Shown: positions 11,122 through 21,533 of the stretch, in pieces | How the letters are laid out: each line of letters begins with the position of its first letter | Position numbering within the stretch: position 1 is the stretch's first letter | Origin: Liopterus haemorrhoidalis | Lineage: Eukaryota > Arthropoda > Insecta > Coleoptera > Dytiscidae | NCBI GenBank assembly: GCA_963971575.1 | Contig: OZ020619.1 | Coordinates: forward strand, 25,734,800-25,798,799 | Direction of reading: 5' to 3' | DNA length: 64,000 nucleotides | Made by a program: the position numbers and the translations under genes | The notes under the pieces: generated by a model | What the model was told of the DNA's origin: nothing | What the model saw: only the letters and a program-made list of their open reading frames with translations | The model's database searches: none

Positions 11122-11345
11122 GAGATAGGTTGTGTTTTACGACAGATGGGGAGTCGGCTAAATCAGATATGTAGTTTCCGGTGGTGGAGGTGTTCTAGAG
11201 GCACGCGCTCTTCGGAGATCGTGTTTCTGGGGTACTTTGACGTAGCCAGCGTCGCCGGCGAGAGTCGGTTTGGGCAGGCGGTCACACCTTTGGACTGCTC
11301 AGTCTTAGCTCCGGCTAGGAAGCAGTTATCTGGTGCCGTTACAAG
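10735..11345. repeat. GC-rich ~222-bp tandem repeat, three units
   Basis: The block GGAGTCCGTGTTCCTTGGG recurs at 10771 and 10993 and, diverged, at 11214, giving periods of 222 and 221 bp. Each unit also contains GTAGCCAGCGTCGCCGGCG, GTCGGTTTGGGCAGGCGG and AGGAAGCAGTTATCT. The array is much richer in G+C and CpG than its surroundings. Arrays like this occur in untranslated or promoter regions of some retroelements, but no such element is identified here. Confidence 0.85.
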
Positions 11346-12099
11346 ATTCTGTATATGGGGGTAGCATTCACAACGTTACCCCACGTCAGGTGAGACGGGC
11401 GAGAGCCCTGAGCACCAGTCGTTGATTGTTTGCCACCAACGTGAGGTTGGAGAACGGTGATACTCGGAGTACAATTTAAAGCACATGTCTTAAGGACACT
11501 AAACTCATATTAACCGGCTACAGTACTGACATCCGGACTGGGCCGGCTTCATTTACAACGAAATCTCCGTGTACTCGCCGTGATCTTGTCTCACACCACG
11601 ATTTCACAGTACGCGAGCGAGCAGGACAGTCCATCTCCCGTCCGTCCAGGATGACACCACTGCTAAATCCAGCCAACTACAAGCGACCGGTATTTGCACT
11701 GCCTGTCGGTTCCACTACGGGAATCTATATGAAGATTACTTCACACAGCGACAATAAGAGCGAGTATAAACCCGAACCTTCAGTTCAATATCCCGTATTA
11801 GAGTTTAAATACTATAATTTTGCCGCCCCTTTTTACAATGAAATAACTAAGGATTGACGTGTACATCTTATGATGTAATAAATACAATTAATGTTAATGT
11901 TTTTCTCTTGTGTACAGCTACCCACGTGAACCTTTCTAACGAGACAAGAGGTCCCGTTTTGTCTCACACCTATATTAATTTTTCGCTTATTAACCTCTTT
12001 TTCTTCAATTAGTAAAAATTGATTTAAAATAAACAGACTTTCTACGCTACATTCAAAAATGGATTTTTTCTGGCTATTTGACGTTTCGAGGTTAGAATT
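11346..12099. other. Unassigned stretch with a small ORF
   Basis: GC-rich sequence continues to about 11700 and then becomes AT-rich. A 68-codon plus-strand ORF (11651-11857, starting MTPLLNPANYKRPVF) begins soon after the tandem repeat and could be the start of a protein of the same decayed element. No family is recognised and the frame closes quickly. No other feature was seen. Confidence 0.25.
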
Positions 12100-12646
12100 A
12101 AGCCGCATTCAGAGCTTTTTAAATTAACACGTTGTAGTCTATTCGTTGTAGTCTTACGCTGTCAGTTATGTTTCTATGGATTGTTTTAACGTTCTAAGTA
12201 CCGTTCACAGCTAGTTAGAAATTAATGTGTTACGAATAGTCCGACATCTGTGTGTTTACCAACCAACTATATCGCTTCGTAAAATTAATTCTATTTATTA
12301 TCATTTTTATAATTCTATTGTCTTAGTTTTAACTAAATAAACCTAACCTAATTACCTAAATTGATCATATTTACTGTCCGTCTTTGTAATTTTGAGCCAA
12401 ATTTGTTAATGATGACATTATGTTAGGTTATGGAAAGAAATACAATAACTACAGTGTCACTGATAGAATGCGATAGCTAATGTGTTTAAGTTTAGAAAAT
12501 TATCCATAATCCACAACGAACAACGTATTGAATTTACAGGTCTGAACGGTTTCACGTCTTACCATATGACAAATTTCTAGTGACTAGAAAACAGTCTATA
12601 AGGTACAGTGCATAAGCTATTGATTTGAGAGCTCTGAATGCGGCTT
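12100..12646. mobile_element. Non-autonomous TIR element (547 bp)
   Basis: Inverted ends AAGCCGCATTCAGAGCT at about 12100-12116 and AGCTCTGAATGCGGCTT at about 12630-12646. The interior is AT-rich and non-coding. Flanking bases (TTA left, TTA after one T right) do not give a clear TSD, so the superfamily is open; the three-base flank would suit PIF/Harbinger. Confidence 0.65.
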
Positions 12647-12770
12647 TACAGGTGGTTAAAAACCATGTATTTGGCTGGAGTTAAAATTACAAATACAACC
12701 TACTGAATTAACCAGATCAAGGTTAAAATTTTAACGTCATAGAGTTACAGAATTACAAAATACTGTAAAG

Positions 12771-13850
12771 CAGTGCTTCTCAATCTTTTATGGCCTGGGA
12801 CCCCCCAAATTATATAAATATTGCCTGCGGCCTCCCTATATATATATATATATATATAAATATATATAGCCTGCGGCCCCTCTATATATATATATATGGT
12901 GTATCAAGACAATGGGAACACGAGTTTTTTTGAAAAAGCGACGTTGCTCACACGTCAAATATTTTGAACTAAAATTTATCCACAAAATTGAATGGTAGTA
13001 TTGAAATTTTCCGGAAAAAACAGAATTACAGAATATCAAGGACAATTTCTAATTTTTAAATGGGAACGTATGTCATATTGGATATTTTTGGATAGAGCTT
13101 TTCAACAACTTTTCCTTAAAAATTTTTTTAATGTCTTTTACGGTTGACATAAAAACTGTGATATTTTTAATTTACGATTATATTCCCTATAACGACTTGA
13201 AAGTAAAATATTTTTATTTAAAAGTGTTCAAAGTACCTTTCATTTTAATTTAAACACATTCGCATCCTTACTCTTGAGTTACCTGTAGTTCGGAGAGCAA
13301 TTACAAAATATATATAATAACAAATATTGCACTTTCAAATGGTACCTACATCAACGCACAACTTAAAATACTTGAAGTACCTCCAACGCGAATCATTGTC
13401 AGAGAAACCCATTAACCGACACATACAATTTATCTGACCTTGATATAGTCTACTTATAGTCTGTGTCTTTTATTAAAGCGGAACTAGATCTTCAAATCTA
13501 GTAATTTTTATCGATTAAATAAAGCTTTTCATCATTTTGTTTAGTAAAAGCCCATTTACTAATTATAAAGTTAGCTAGTGACAACTTAAACATTTGAAAT
13601 AGCCTGTAGTTTAAATTAGTTGTCAAAATAAGTATATTAAGTATAAAAATAAATAGAATATTTATTTTATTTATGTTGTGAAAGATATATTTTTATGAAT
13701 ATCAATATAAGATAATCGTATTTATAAATATGAATCAAAACTATATCTTGTAAGATTGAGTGAATTTTTATTATATTTTCATGTTTCGATCTTGTATGAC
13801 TTCGCGGCCCCCCGACGATGCCTTCACGGCCCCCCGGTTGAGAAACGCTG
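12771..13850. mobile_element. hAT non-autonomous element (1080 bp)
   Basis: Starts CAGTGCTTCTCAATCTTTT and ends CCGGTTGAGAAACGCTG, the classic hAT terminal pattern (CAGYGNTTCTCAA). An exact 8-bp TSD CTGTAAAG is present at 12763-12770 and 13851-13858. The interior is non-coding, with an AT microsatellite at 12835-12900 and a subterminal GCGGCCCC motif near both ends. The exact TSD suggests moderate age. It would need a hAT transposase supplied in trans. Confidence 0.93.
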
Positions 13851-13933
13851 CTGTAAAGCATGGTTAAAATTTTTTAATTTCGACCTTGAGGATAATTTTT
13901 CACTTTTTAAGATAGATCCGTTTGTGTGATATA

Positions 13934-14638
13934 CGAGGTCTGTTCAAAAAGTATCGCGAATTTTGTGTTTTTTTTTCAAGAATTATTTATTTATTCATGA
14001 ATATCTATTTTGTCCCCTTCAAAGTAATCCCCACCAGATATTATACACTTGTGCCAACGTTTTTTCCAATCCTCGAAGCACTTGATAAAATCATTTTTTG
14101 TGATCTTGTTCAGCTCCTCCTTCGATGCCGTCTTTATCTCCTCACTCGTAGCGTAGCGTCGTCCTTTCATGGGCCTCTTCAGTTTCGGGAACAAGAAAAA
14201 GTCACAAGGGGACAGATCTGGGGAATACGGTGGCAGCGGCATTATTAGTGTGTTGTTTTTGGTCAAAAATTGGCACAAGCAACGATAGGTAATTTTTGTT
14301 CTTCCACAAATCCGGGCGTTCCAAATTCTGGCGGATTGCTTCGCGCAAATTGCGCATAACTTGCAGGTAATATTCCCTATTCACCGTTCTACCCTGTGGC
14401 AAGAACAAAATTTTATACAGATTCTTTGATCCATTTTTTGGTATAGGCAAAAATCGAAGACGAGCCAAAACACGCCAGCAAAGCAACTGTCAAAAATTAA
14501 CTGAACATTCAAAATGGCCGAACTTATCGGCATAAGTGAGGAACATGAGTACCAACATAACGCCACAAAAAAATCGAAAATCGAATATACGTAACCCGCG
14601 GAAATTCAAAATTCGCGATACTTTTTGAACAAACCTCG
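13934..14638 (-). mobile_element. mariner deletion derivative A (705 bp)
   Basis: Ends CGAGGTCTGTTCAAAAAGTA and (reverse complement of right) CGAGGTTTGTTCAAAAAGTA, with inverted similarity of about 33 bp and TA flanks at 13932-13933 and 14639-14640. It belongs to the same family as 48949-49819. It keeps the catalytic-region C-terminus but has lost the helix-turn-helix region and the HHDN segment. Confidence 0.93.
13991..14440 (-). pseudogene. mariner transposase, DNA-binding domain deleted
   Basis: Minus strand. It opens with MDQRICIKFC, identical to the start of the copy at 48949, then passes directly into LPQGRTVNREYYLQVM and REAIRQNLERPDLWKNKN, which precede the second catalytic Asp in mariners. 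The HHDN-bearing segment is then missing, and after a frame change the sequence continues NNTLIM, PYSPDLSPCDFFLFPKLK (third catalytic residue), RYATSEEIKTASKEELNKI and ends GGDYFEGDKIDIHE. Both helix-turn-helix units and the second Asp are gone. The C-terminal 90 residues are uninterrupted, so the element may be fairly young. Confidence 0.88.
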
Positions 14639-14849
14639 TATAGGGTATCTATGTTGTAGTAGCCTGTTTTTTTTTTGTTATCAAATGGCCTGCGACTATG
14701 TTATTAAAAAAAAATATTTTAGTATTAAAAGTAAGTATTTTATCATTTTGATATTCTTTTATATTGTTTCCTATGTAGTGTATTGTCTGTTATCTGTTAT
14801 CCATCTTACACAATAGATTTTGATGAGTATTTCTACAACATTGCTCTGT

Positions 14850-15545
14850 ACTCCAGATATAACCTGTTCAGTTTTTCACCATTTTCTCGATTTTAAGCAC
14901 CCTCTTGTACTTCCTCCGTTTCTCTTTCGCTATTCCTTTGTGACCATCCCACATCTGCAATAGTACTCTTTCCTTGTCCCTCCCCATTACAGTCTACCCT
15001 TTTGTTCTTCATTCATTCTTTCTTCCCAGCATTCTCTTAATATCTTCCTTCTTCCGTCCCTTCTGATTTTCTCCTCTTAATTCGCTGCCCTCGCCCCGAC
15101 TCCCACTCTCAGCTTTTCCCTGGTGTCGTTCTGTCTAATCCCATAATCCATCACATGTATCCCTCTTGTACCCTTTCTACTATCTCCCATTCCTTCCATC
15201 CGCAGATCTCTACTCCGTACATGAGGATACTCTTCACTATCATGTCGAATAATTTCATCCTCCACTTAATATCGTCCTCTCTCCTATGGTCCATAGCTTC
15301 CCCATAACCATTCTTGCTTTTTCACTCTTCCCCTAACGTGATATTCTGCCCTGTTGTTCCTCGTTAGAACGTATCCGAGGTACTTCATACTTTTCACTTC
15401 TTCAATTTCTGTTCCTGACCGTTCCCATCTTATTTTCTTTCTATTTCCTCCCCCCTTTCCAAACACCATCACCTTCATCTTATCTCTGTTTACCTCCAGT
15501 TTTTTCCTTTTATAGTACTTATCTGCTGACCATCATCCTCTTTAA
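14850..15545 (-). pseudogene. R1/Jockey-like LINE RT fragment
   Basis: Minus strand. KMKVMVFGKGGGNRKKIRW, then IEEVKSMKYLGYVLTRNN (15478-15284) are the conserved segment following the RT palm in a LINE group abundant in insects. In another frame downstream lie KLFDMIVKSILMYGVEICGW and IMGLDRTTPG, the thumb/connection region. Several frame changes and stops show decay. It belongs to the same family as the minus-strand fragment at 20030-20760, and the 3' end at 25890-26270 may be from that family too. No target-site duplication or 3' tail could be defined. Confidence 0.75.
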
Positions 15546-16328
15546 TCCTGAACATGCGTACATGCGAACATGTTAAAGTACTCATGCGTAACAGCAAGTA
15601 TTTGACATCAAACCTAATTTCATTTCACTAGATATCCGTGAATAACCGGGACAAATAGGTATTCTACTTCAAAACAACCTCGCTATGTCAGCTGTCCTGC
15701 AGAAATCCTTTTGTCGAAGTTAAACTAATGACAAACGGGATTCGGTACAATGAACGGACAAGTATAGAGTAAGCCACATACTTGTCTAATAAACGTATAT
15801 CCAGACACCAGAAGCTGTTGTCTGATTCTGCCATCTATATTTGCGCTATATTTGGCAAAATATTCGTATCCTCAATTGATCGGTTCAATCATAAACAATT
15901 TTTAGTAGCGAAGTGCTGTCACCGATTCGACGTATCCGAGATAAATGTTTCGATTAAAATACTCTGGTCGAAAAAAGAAAACTACCATTCAAACTTATTA
16001 TTATAAAAATGATTTTGCAGTTTTGAATTTATCTATATGGAACAAATATAAACACAGTGAATATTTCATCAGATTCAGCCGAGCAGGTCAACCGGTCACG
16101 GGTGTCAAATTTAATATCGAATGTTGGCAAAATGATTTATAAAATACAATGCTGTATTATTATTGTATTGATTATGAAAGTATTATTCAAGTTATCTGCA
16201 TACATTTATATGCATATGAGGTAATATCAATTTGGAAACAACTGTGTCATTTACTGACACAGTAGGTATGTTGATGAAAAGGTTTAACGTCCAAAGTGGT
16301 ATATCAGGAAATAATATTTTATTCAGCT
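15546..16328. other. Non-coding spacer
   Basis: No recognised element; ORFs of 65-74 codons on the plus strand (15782-16142) overlap in two frames and show no family resemblance. Confidence 0.4.
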
Positions 16329-16336
16329 ATTTAGAC

Positions 16337-17171
16337 CAGTATTTCCCAATCGGTGGTCTGCGGACTACTAGTGGTCCTTAGCAAAAATTTTGTGATCCAC
16401 GAAAAGCTTATAAATTATTATTTTTGATATTTTTTGTTATTTTTTTTTTATGATCTTTTGTTCATTTTCTGTGCTTTTTGTTGTTTTTTAGTGATTTTTA
16501 CTTGCCCGACCTTAATATATAAGGGACAAGTATTGTAATCGCGAAAATTTGTCGAGATTTTGATTGATGACCACGTTTCATGGTCCAGGGAATCAAAAAA
16601 ACCTATTTTCGAAGTGCCGCCCTTCCGTCCGTCCGCGCGCGTGTGTGTGTGTGTACGTGTGCGCGTGTGCGTGTGCGTGTGCGTGTGTGTGAGTGTGTGT
16701 GTGTGTACAAGATAACTCAAAACCAGTTTAACTTCAAGAGTCCGTTTTGGTACTACAAAATTCTCCTAATAACTGGGAAGAGCCCTATTGTTTTTTATTA
16801 AAATCCGAAACCGGAATCGGAAGTTATTAAATTTTAAAAAATTCGTAACTAGTAAACTAAGCCTTGGACAAAAATTTGTATAGGACATAATATGATGTAT
16901 TTTTGAAGATTTACCTAAATTTTCTTTTATTTATTTTTTTTAATTTAATTTTTTTTATGTATTTTTTTTTTTTTATTATTATTATTATTTTTATGGGAGG
17001 GCAAGTCTAGCGGAGGCCTCCCTCCGCCACTGGTTTATTATCGAGATATAATATAGCTGTAAAGTATATTAGACAATAAATTTGTTTAATAGTACGTTTA
17101 TTTTTTGTGGTCCGCGATAGAAAATTAAATATTTTACTGGTCCGTGACACTTTTTCGGTTGAGAAACGATG
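16337..17171. mobile_element. hAT non-autonomous element with nested repeat
   Basis: Starts CAGTATTTCCCAATCGGTGG and ends TCGGTTGAGAAACGATG. An exact 8-bp TSD ATTTAGAC lies at 16329-16336 and 17172-17179. Both subterminal regions repeat GTGGTCC/GGTCCGTG-type motifs. Most of the interior (16500-17032) is a separate repeat that also occurs at 29632-30752, so it was probably inserted later. Confidence 0.92.
16500..17032 (+). repeat. Microsatellite-bearing dispersed repeat, copy 1
   Basis: Runs from CTTGCCCGACCTTAATATAT to CTCCCTCCGCCACTG. It matches the reverse complement of 29632-30752 on both sides of an internal (GT)n array, including CCCTATTGTTTTTTATTAAA and GCAAGTCTAGCGGAGG. Here the array (about 16637-16708) is short and mixed GT/GC. 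One end (reverse complement CAGTGGCGGAGGG) is hAT-like, but the other end is undefined. Confidence 0.85.
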
Positions 17172-17179
17172 ATTTAGAC

Positions 17180-17504
17180 AATGAGTATAATTTCAAAAAA
17201 TGCACAACGTTTCGGTAAGAATTCTTTGAAATCTTCAAGAGCTATAATAGTATTACATACATTCTTTACAGGGTGTAACGTCAAAAGGGACACCGCCATT
17301 ATTTTCTTTATTTTTAGAAAAAAAAAAAATAACAAAGTTGTAGGAGACTAAAGGGGACATCTGCTTATAGAAGAAAATATTTTATTACACCAATGGATCT
17401 TAAGCTAGAGTATGAAGTTATATTTTTTTAAATTCGATTAAACATATTTTTAGATCCCTCTTCTTGTTTTATTCTGAAGAATCCATAGAAATTTAAAATA
17501 TCTA
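17180..17504. other. Spacer with a lone CAGGGTGT end
   Basis: CAGGGTGTAACGTCAAAAGG at 17269-17288 resembles a transposon terminus, but no inverted partner was found in the following kilobase. Confidence 0.25.
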
Positions 17505-17965
17505 AATATTGGTAAGGCTACATTTTATAAAGTTTGTAGATAATCCTTCATGCCACACTTTATCGAAGGTTTGTGCGACATCAATAAATAGGGCCGAGCA
17601 GACATTATTATTATTTTTCTTATTTAAATTATAGTGCTTCAACTGTGAAGTCATTAGCACTTCTTAATTCTAATTACGGTATTTATGTACATGAGTATCT
17701 CTATAGTATTTACATGATATATATGTATAATGCATATGGTAACAAGTTTTCAATTTAAATTTGGTGGTACAGGTTAATGTCTTTAACATTCTTTTCTTCA
17801 AGTGCTTTTTCTATCTTTGAGTACTTGGGTCTGAATCCAAATTGATGATCAGGAATCAGTTTTGCATTTTTTTGAATGATTGTTTTGCTGAATGATTGGT
17901 TTTAATCTTTTAAGTAATAATTTTTCGAACAACTTTGATATTGTACTCGTTAGACATACCTAGGA
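17505..17965 (-). pseudogene. Jockey-like LINE RT fragment, interrupted
   Basis: Minus strand, two parts. From 17965 to about 17735 the translation gives CLTSTISKLFEKLLLKRLKP and, in shifted frames, remnants of the PDHQFGFR motif. From about 17600 to 17505 it gives FIDVAQTFDKVWHEGL, RT motif A with its catalytic Asp. These are successive RT motifs in Jockey-type elements. They are separated by about 130 bp that match the 3' end of the I-like LINE at 28780-29631, a later insertion. Stops occur in both parts. Confidence 0.7.
17600..17730 (-). mobile_element. Truncated 3' end of I-like LINE, nested
   Basis: On the minus strand this reads AGTGCTAATG, GTTGAAGCACT, then TTTAAATAAG and an AAT-rich tail. 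It parallels 29587-29631 (AGTGCTAATGGCCTAAGCTG, CGAAGCACTCAAATAAATAA). It splits two RT motifs of another LINE, so it inserted after that element. Confidence 0.6.
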
Positions 17966-18554
17966 TTTTCTTCCGAGATTTGTAGTGAAAATTTTGAAAT
18001 TTTACATTTTTTGAATATCGAGAAAAAATGGTTGGGAAATCGGGAAAACAGATAAATTTCTTTGCGAACCCAGGAATATTCAGAATGGGAAATATATCCC
18101 ACTTTTCACAATGTATCTATTATAAATTAATTTCAATTAAACTTACAGAGAATTTTGACATTAAAAATTGATTTGTAATATGAATGGAGCAAAACAATAT
18201 TAATATCTGTATCAAATTCAAACAAAATATGCTTCTCTAAGGAAGGAAATTATTTGAAGTAAGGAATTCTCTCAACCCCAAATTGAAGATGCTTTTGGAC
18301 ACACTTATTACAATTCGATCAAAGTCAACACAAAATGTAAAGAATTTTTCAACACCTGGCATATTTGTTACAAAATAAAGATCAATAATTTTACATTGTA
18401 ATTTTATTAAATTATTGTTTAAACTTCACATGTATAATATATACAATACACCCAAAATCTTGAAAAAGCTAAACTGTTGGCCGAACATGTCGAAAAATAA
18501 TTAAAGACATTTTTTAACTAACATTTACTATCTACTCTATGTTATGTAACGTTT
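17966..18554. other. AT-rich non-coding stretch
   Basis: No gene or inverted repeat recognised. A sentence-like 3' end motif (GTTGGCCGAACATGTCG near 18477) resembles ends of some retroelements but is not diagnostic. Confidence 0.3.
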
Positions 18555-18797
18555 ATGTCAAAGGTACATGCTCGCGAGTTTCAAAATTACCTTGAACGCG
18601 TCTATCTAAATTCGCCGAACGCCTTTGTGTTCGCGACAAAAACCGACACCGAACGGTTTAGATCGAGCGCTATGCGAATCGCTCGGCTTGTGCACGTACT
18701 ACCGTCCAAACTAGACAAAAATGTTATACGGCGTGTTGTATTACTCGGTACATTACAGGTTCGGCTCGCTAATCTGGACGCAGCTTTACGTTCATAA
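18555..18797 (+). CDS. Unrecognised 80-aa ORF with distinct composition
   Basis: ATG at 18555, TAA at 18795. The coding stretch is visibly richer in G+C and CpG than the AT-rich DNA on both sides, and the composition shift coincides with the ORF limits. The predicted protein (MSKVHAREFQNYLERVY..., ending LANLDAALRS) is basic, rich in Arg, Leu and Val, probably mostly helical, and has no signal peptide or membrane segment. No cysteine or obvious catalytic motif is present. I do not recognise a family. Options are a horizontally acquired or virus-derived fragment, an exon of a host gene, or a chance ORF in a GC-rich repeat. It has no flanking TIRs or poly-A tail. Confidence 0.35.
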   Translation: MSKVHAREFQNYLERVYLNSPNAFVFATKTDTERFRSSAMRIARLVHVLPSKLDKNVIRRVVLLGTLQVRLANLDAALRS

Positions 18798-18799
18798 TT

Positions 18800-19692
18800 T
18801 CCCCGATACTACATTTAAATTTTTATTTAGTCTTGACACTAACTGAAATTTTACAAAAATCCATCACAGTGGTTAGCAGGTATTTCTTCTTTCCGGTAGT
18901 TTATTCGCCATACTTCAGTGCATACTTCATTATTATTATTATTATTATTATTATAATCAAATTGTGCTCTTTGTTATGCACTTTATATCATCTATCTTTT
19001 TTCCCATCTTCCATTATCCAGCATTTTTTCTCCTACGTACCTACTTGTACACATAAAAAGTTTTTTCTTCATCCCACCCACCCTCTATTTTTCATCTTTC
19101 TCTCATCCTATTGATTAGATTGTATATTATTTTTATTAAAAACCTGAAAAACATATATTTATTTTATTCTCGAAATTTAAAACCAAACATCAGATTGTAG
19201 TTATTTTACCGCAAAATATACATTTAAATTAATAATAAAATTAAATATTGTTTGTACTTTGTATAATGTAAATAAAGCTTTATTTTATCGGTTTTGGTAC
19301 CAATAAAAAATATACATTGTTCAATAATATTTCCCCAATATAAATGAATCATCAAAATATTATTTTATTTTATTCCCTCTAATTATTTCAGTATAGTTTT
19401 TTTAATATACTGGAAAGTTTCATTGTTATATATAGTTTAACAAAATTATAATCATGTACTGCCACTAAACAACTAGCATGTAGCTAGATAAACCATCATA
19501 GAAATGCATTTATTCAAATCTCTATGACCTGACACTTGGTGTGCAGTGCGAAGATTTTTTTTTTTTTGTGTAATAGAGGCAACAAATTGGCACAACCGTT
19601 TAATACTTTATGACCCGGTATTAGTAGTAAGCTCTTTATTTATTTTTTTTACCTTGCGGTTTTAAAATTTACTAGAAGTCTATACTTATATA
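18800..19692. other. AT-rich stretch with (ATT)n
   Basis: Contains an (ATT)n microsatellite at 18930-18953 and pyrimidine-rich sequence after it. No gene seen. Confidence 0.4.
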
Positions 19693-19694
19693 TA

Positions 19695-19900
19695 CGGAGT
19701 GATTATTTAATGGCGAGACGACGTCACTGTAAGTTTAAATAATTTTCCGTTTCATACACATCGTAGCAAGCGATTATGCGCGCATGCGCATCAAGGTTAT
19801 TATATCTCTTCAAGGTTATTATAGTCATAGTATTCACCAGTATTTCTGCTGGGAGGCACGTAAAATTCGGTGACGTCGTCTCGCCATTAAATAATCACTG
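19695..19900. mobile_element. TA-flanked MITE (206 bp)
   Basis: Left AGTGATTATTTAATGGCG with ACGACGTCAC after it; the right end is its exact inverse, giving about 32 bp of TIR. TA flanks lie at 19693-19694 and 19901-19902. Non-coding. Tc1/mariner-type by TSD. Confidence 0.88.
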
Positions 19901-20029
19901 TATTTTGAAAGTTCTAAACTATGCTTGATTGAGAAATTAATTAATTTTTATCATATACTTACTAAAATTATACAAGTGTCATTTCAGAGTGGATGTAATT
20001 TTGTCCTTCTGTTCTTCACTCTTTTCATC

Positions 20030-20760
20030 CACTGAACATCCGGGTAAACATCACTTAGAATATGCAGAGATGATTTCGCATTTCTGAGTTCTTCTTCATA
20101 GTGTCTACTTTTTCATACTCTACAGGTGTTTAGGTGTTCAATGTTTTCTGCTTTGTTGTGGCACATTCTGCATATTCTATCCTCTGTTTTCAGTCAGTAA
20201 TCGTTAATATTTTTGTTGTTTTTTGAAAGGTAATATGGCAGGTTGTTTTTCTGAAGAAATTAGTATCTGGGGTTATAAGTAGATTTAAGTATTTTCTCCC
20301 TTCTAATTTGCGTTTAGATATCTTTATTTCTTATAATAATTGCTTCTTTTATCATGTATCCTGTCTGCCTCCGATTTTCTATTTCAATAGTTGAGTATCC
20401 CTTTGTTTTGTTGAGTATCCCTTATCTCCTTATCTCTTCCCAACATTCATGCTTTAATTCTTTCCATGGTGTTCTTCTGGTTCTGTCTTCATAGTTCATG
20501 GCCCGTTTTCCTGCATCGGTGCTTAAATGAAATCTATTTGCTTCCTCTAACAGAATCAAATTCTTTTATCAACACCCAGTACCCATCGGATTTGTACTGT
20601 AGTTGCTCCACTTTTTCATACCCTTTCCAGCCCCATATTTCACTTCCGTGCAGCATAATTAAGACTATGAGTCTGTCAAAGAGTAACATTCTATATTTAA
20701 AGCTGTTTTTGAATTTTCTCTGTCCGATACCCCATACATGTGCTAGTGCCATGTATGCTA
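20030..20760 (-). pseudogene. R1/Jockey-like LINE RT C-terminal fragment
   Basis: Minus strand. From 20760 it gives VWGIGQRKFKNSF, MLLFDRLIVLIMLHGSEIWG and WKGYEKVEQLQYK, equivalent to the connection domain in the fragment at 14850-15545. Beyond a stop near 20530, shifted frames give further C-terminal pieces (RKTGHEL, RQNQKNTMERIKA). It is therefore a relic of the same LINE family. Its 3' end was not located precisely. Confidence 0.7.
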
Positions 20761-20812
20761 GACCCGGTATTATAAAGCTCGGTATTATAAAGCCCGGTAT
20801 TATTGCCGAGCC
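20761..20812. repeat. Short tandem repeat (CCGGTATTATAAAG)n
   Basis: About three and a half units of CCGGTATTATAAAGC, slightly diverged (GCTCGGTATTATAAAGC), directly next to the LINE fragment. Confidence 0.8.
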
Positions 20813-21240
20813 CTGCACTAACATATTTAATATACTCCCAAATCGACCTATTATTTTAATAGACAACTTTTGATGCTATTAAAATACTTAATAGCTTTAT
20901 AGCACTTATTCTTATTTTAAATGGGAACGCACAATTGTTTTTTGTTTATTCGAAACTACATTTCAATTTGAATTTAATAATATAAACCAACCTTGTAGCT
21001 CTTATAGTTCTCGAGATAGCAACAGTGAACAGATTAAAATTAACACCATGTAAATAAAAAGTGGGATATAAATAGTGGGCCGCTGGAATTATATGCTTTT
21101 TGAAAGTGGACTACGGTATGAAATTTTTAAGAAACACTGAACTAGAGAAAAATTAAGTACTATAGACAAGTGGTGCCTACTATATATTACAGTGTGTGTT
21201 TAGTACACATGATCTGAGGAGACACGTGCCATGAGGGATT
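20813..21240. other. Non-coding spacer
   Basis: No supported feature. Confidence 0.4.
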
Positions 21241-21246
21241 CACGGT

Positions 21247-21330
21247 AAGTTCATCGAAAATCAATTCATCGAAAATCAATTAATCGAAAATCAATTCATC
21301 GAATGATCAATTCATCGAATCGTCAGTTCA
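21247..21330. repeat. Minisatellite (AAAATCAATTCATCG)n
   Basis: Four to five units of about 15 bp (TTCATCGAAAATCAA), the last ones diverged (ATGATCAATTCATCG, ATCGTCAGTTCATCC). Confidence 0.85.
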
Positions 21331-21533
21331 TCCAAAAAAAAATATTTTGTAAATATTTGAGAGGAATGCCGAGGGGATCGGAAAGCCAAAAAAGCAGTGG
21401 TCAATAAAAGTTGGCCGACTAAAAAAAAACGCAACTGCGCATGTGTCACACCGCGTCATATCACACATGATTTGTTCAATGTACGGTGATTCTAAAAAGG
21501 TGGCATTGTTATGTTAGTGTGAGTTTGTTTTGT

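Noticed and set aside
10729..11364. ORFs on both strands across the 222-bp repeat as genes
   Set aside because: Both strands are open in the GC-rich array, with no known domain; kept only as a repeat property.
17269..17288. Left end of a CAGGGTGT-type transposon
   Set aside because: No inverted partner or TSD could be found.
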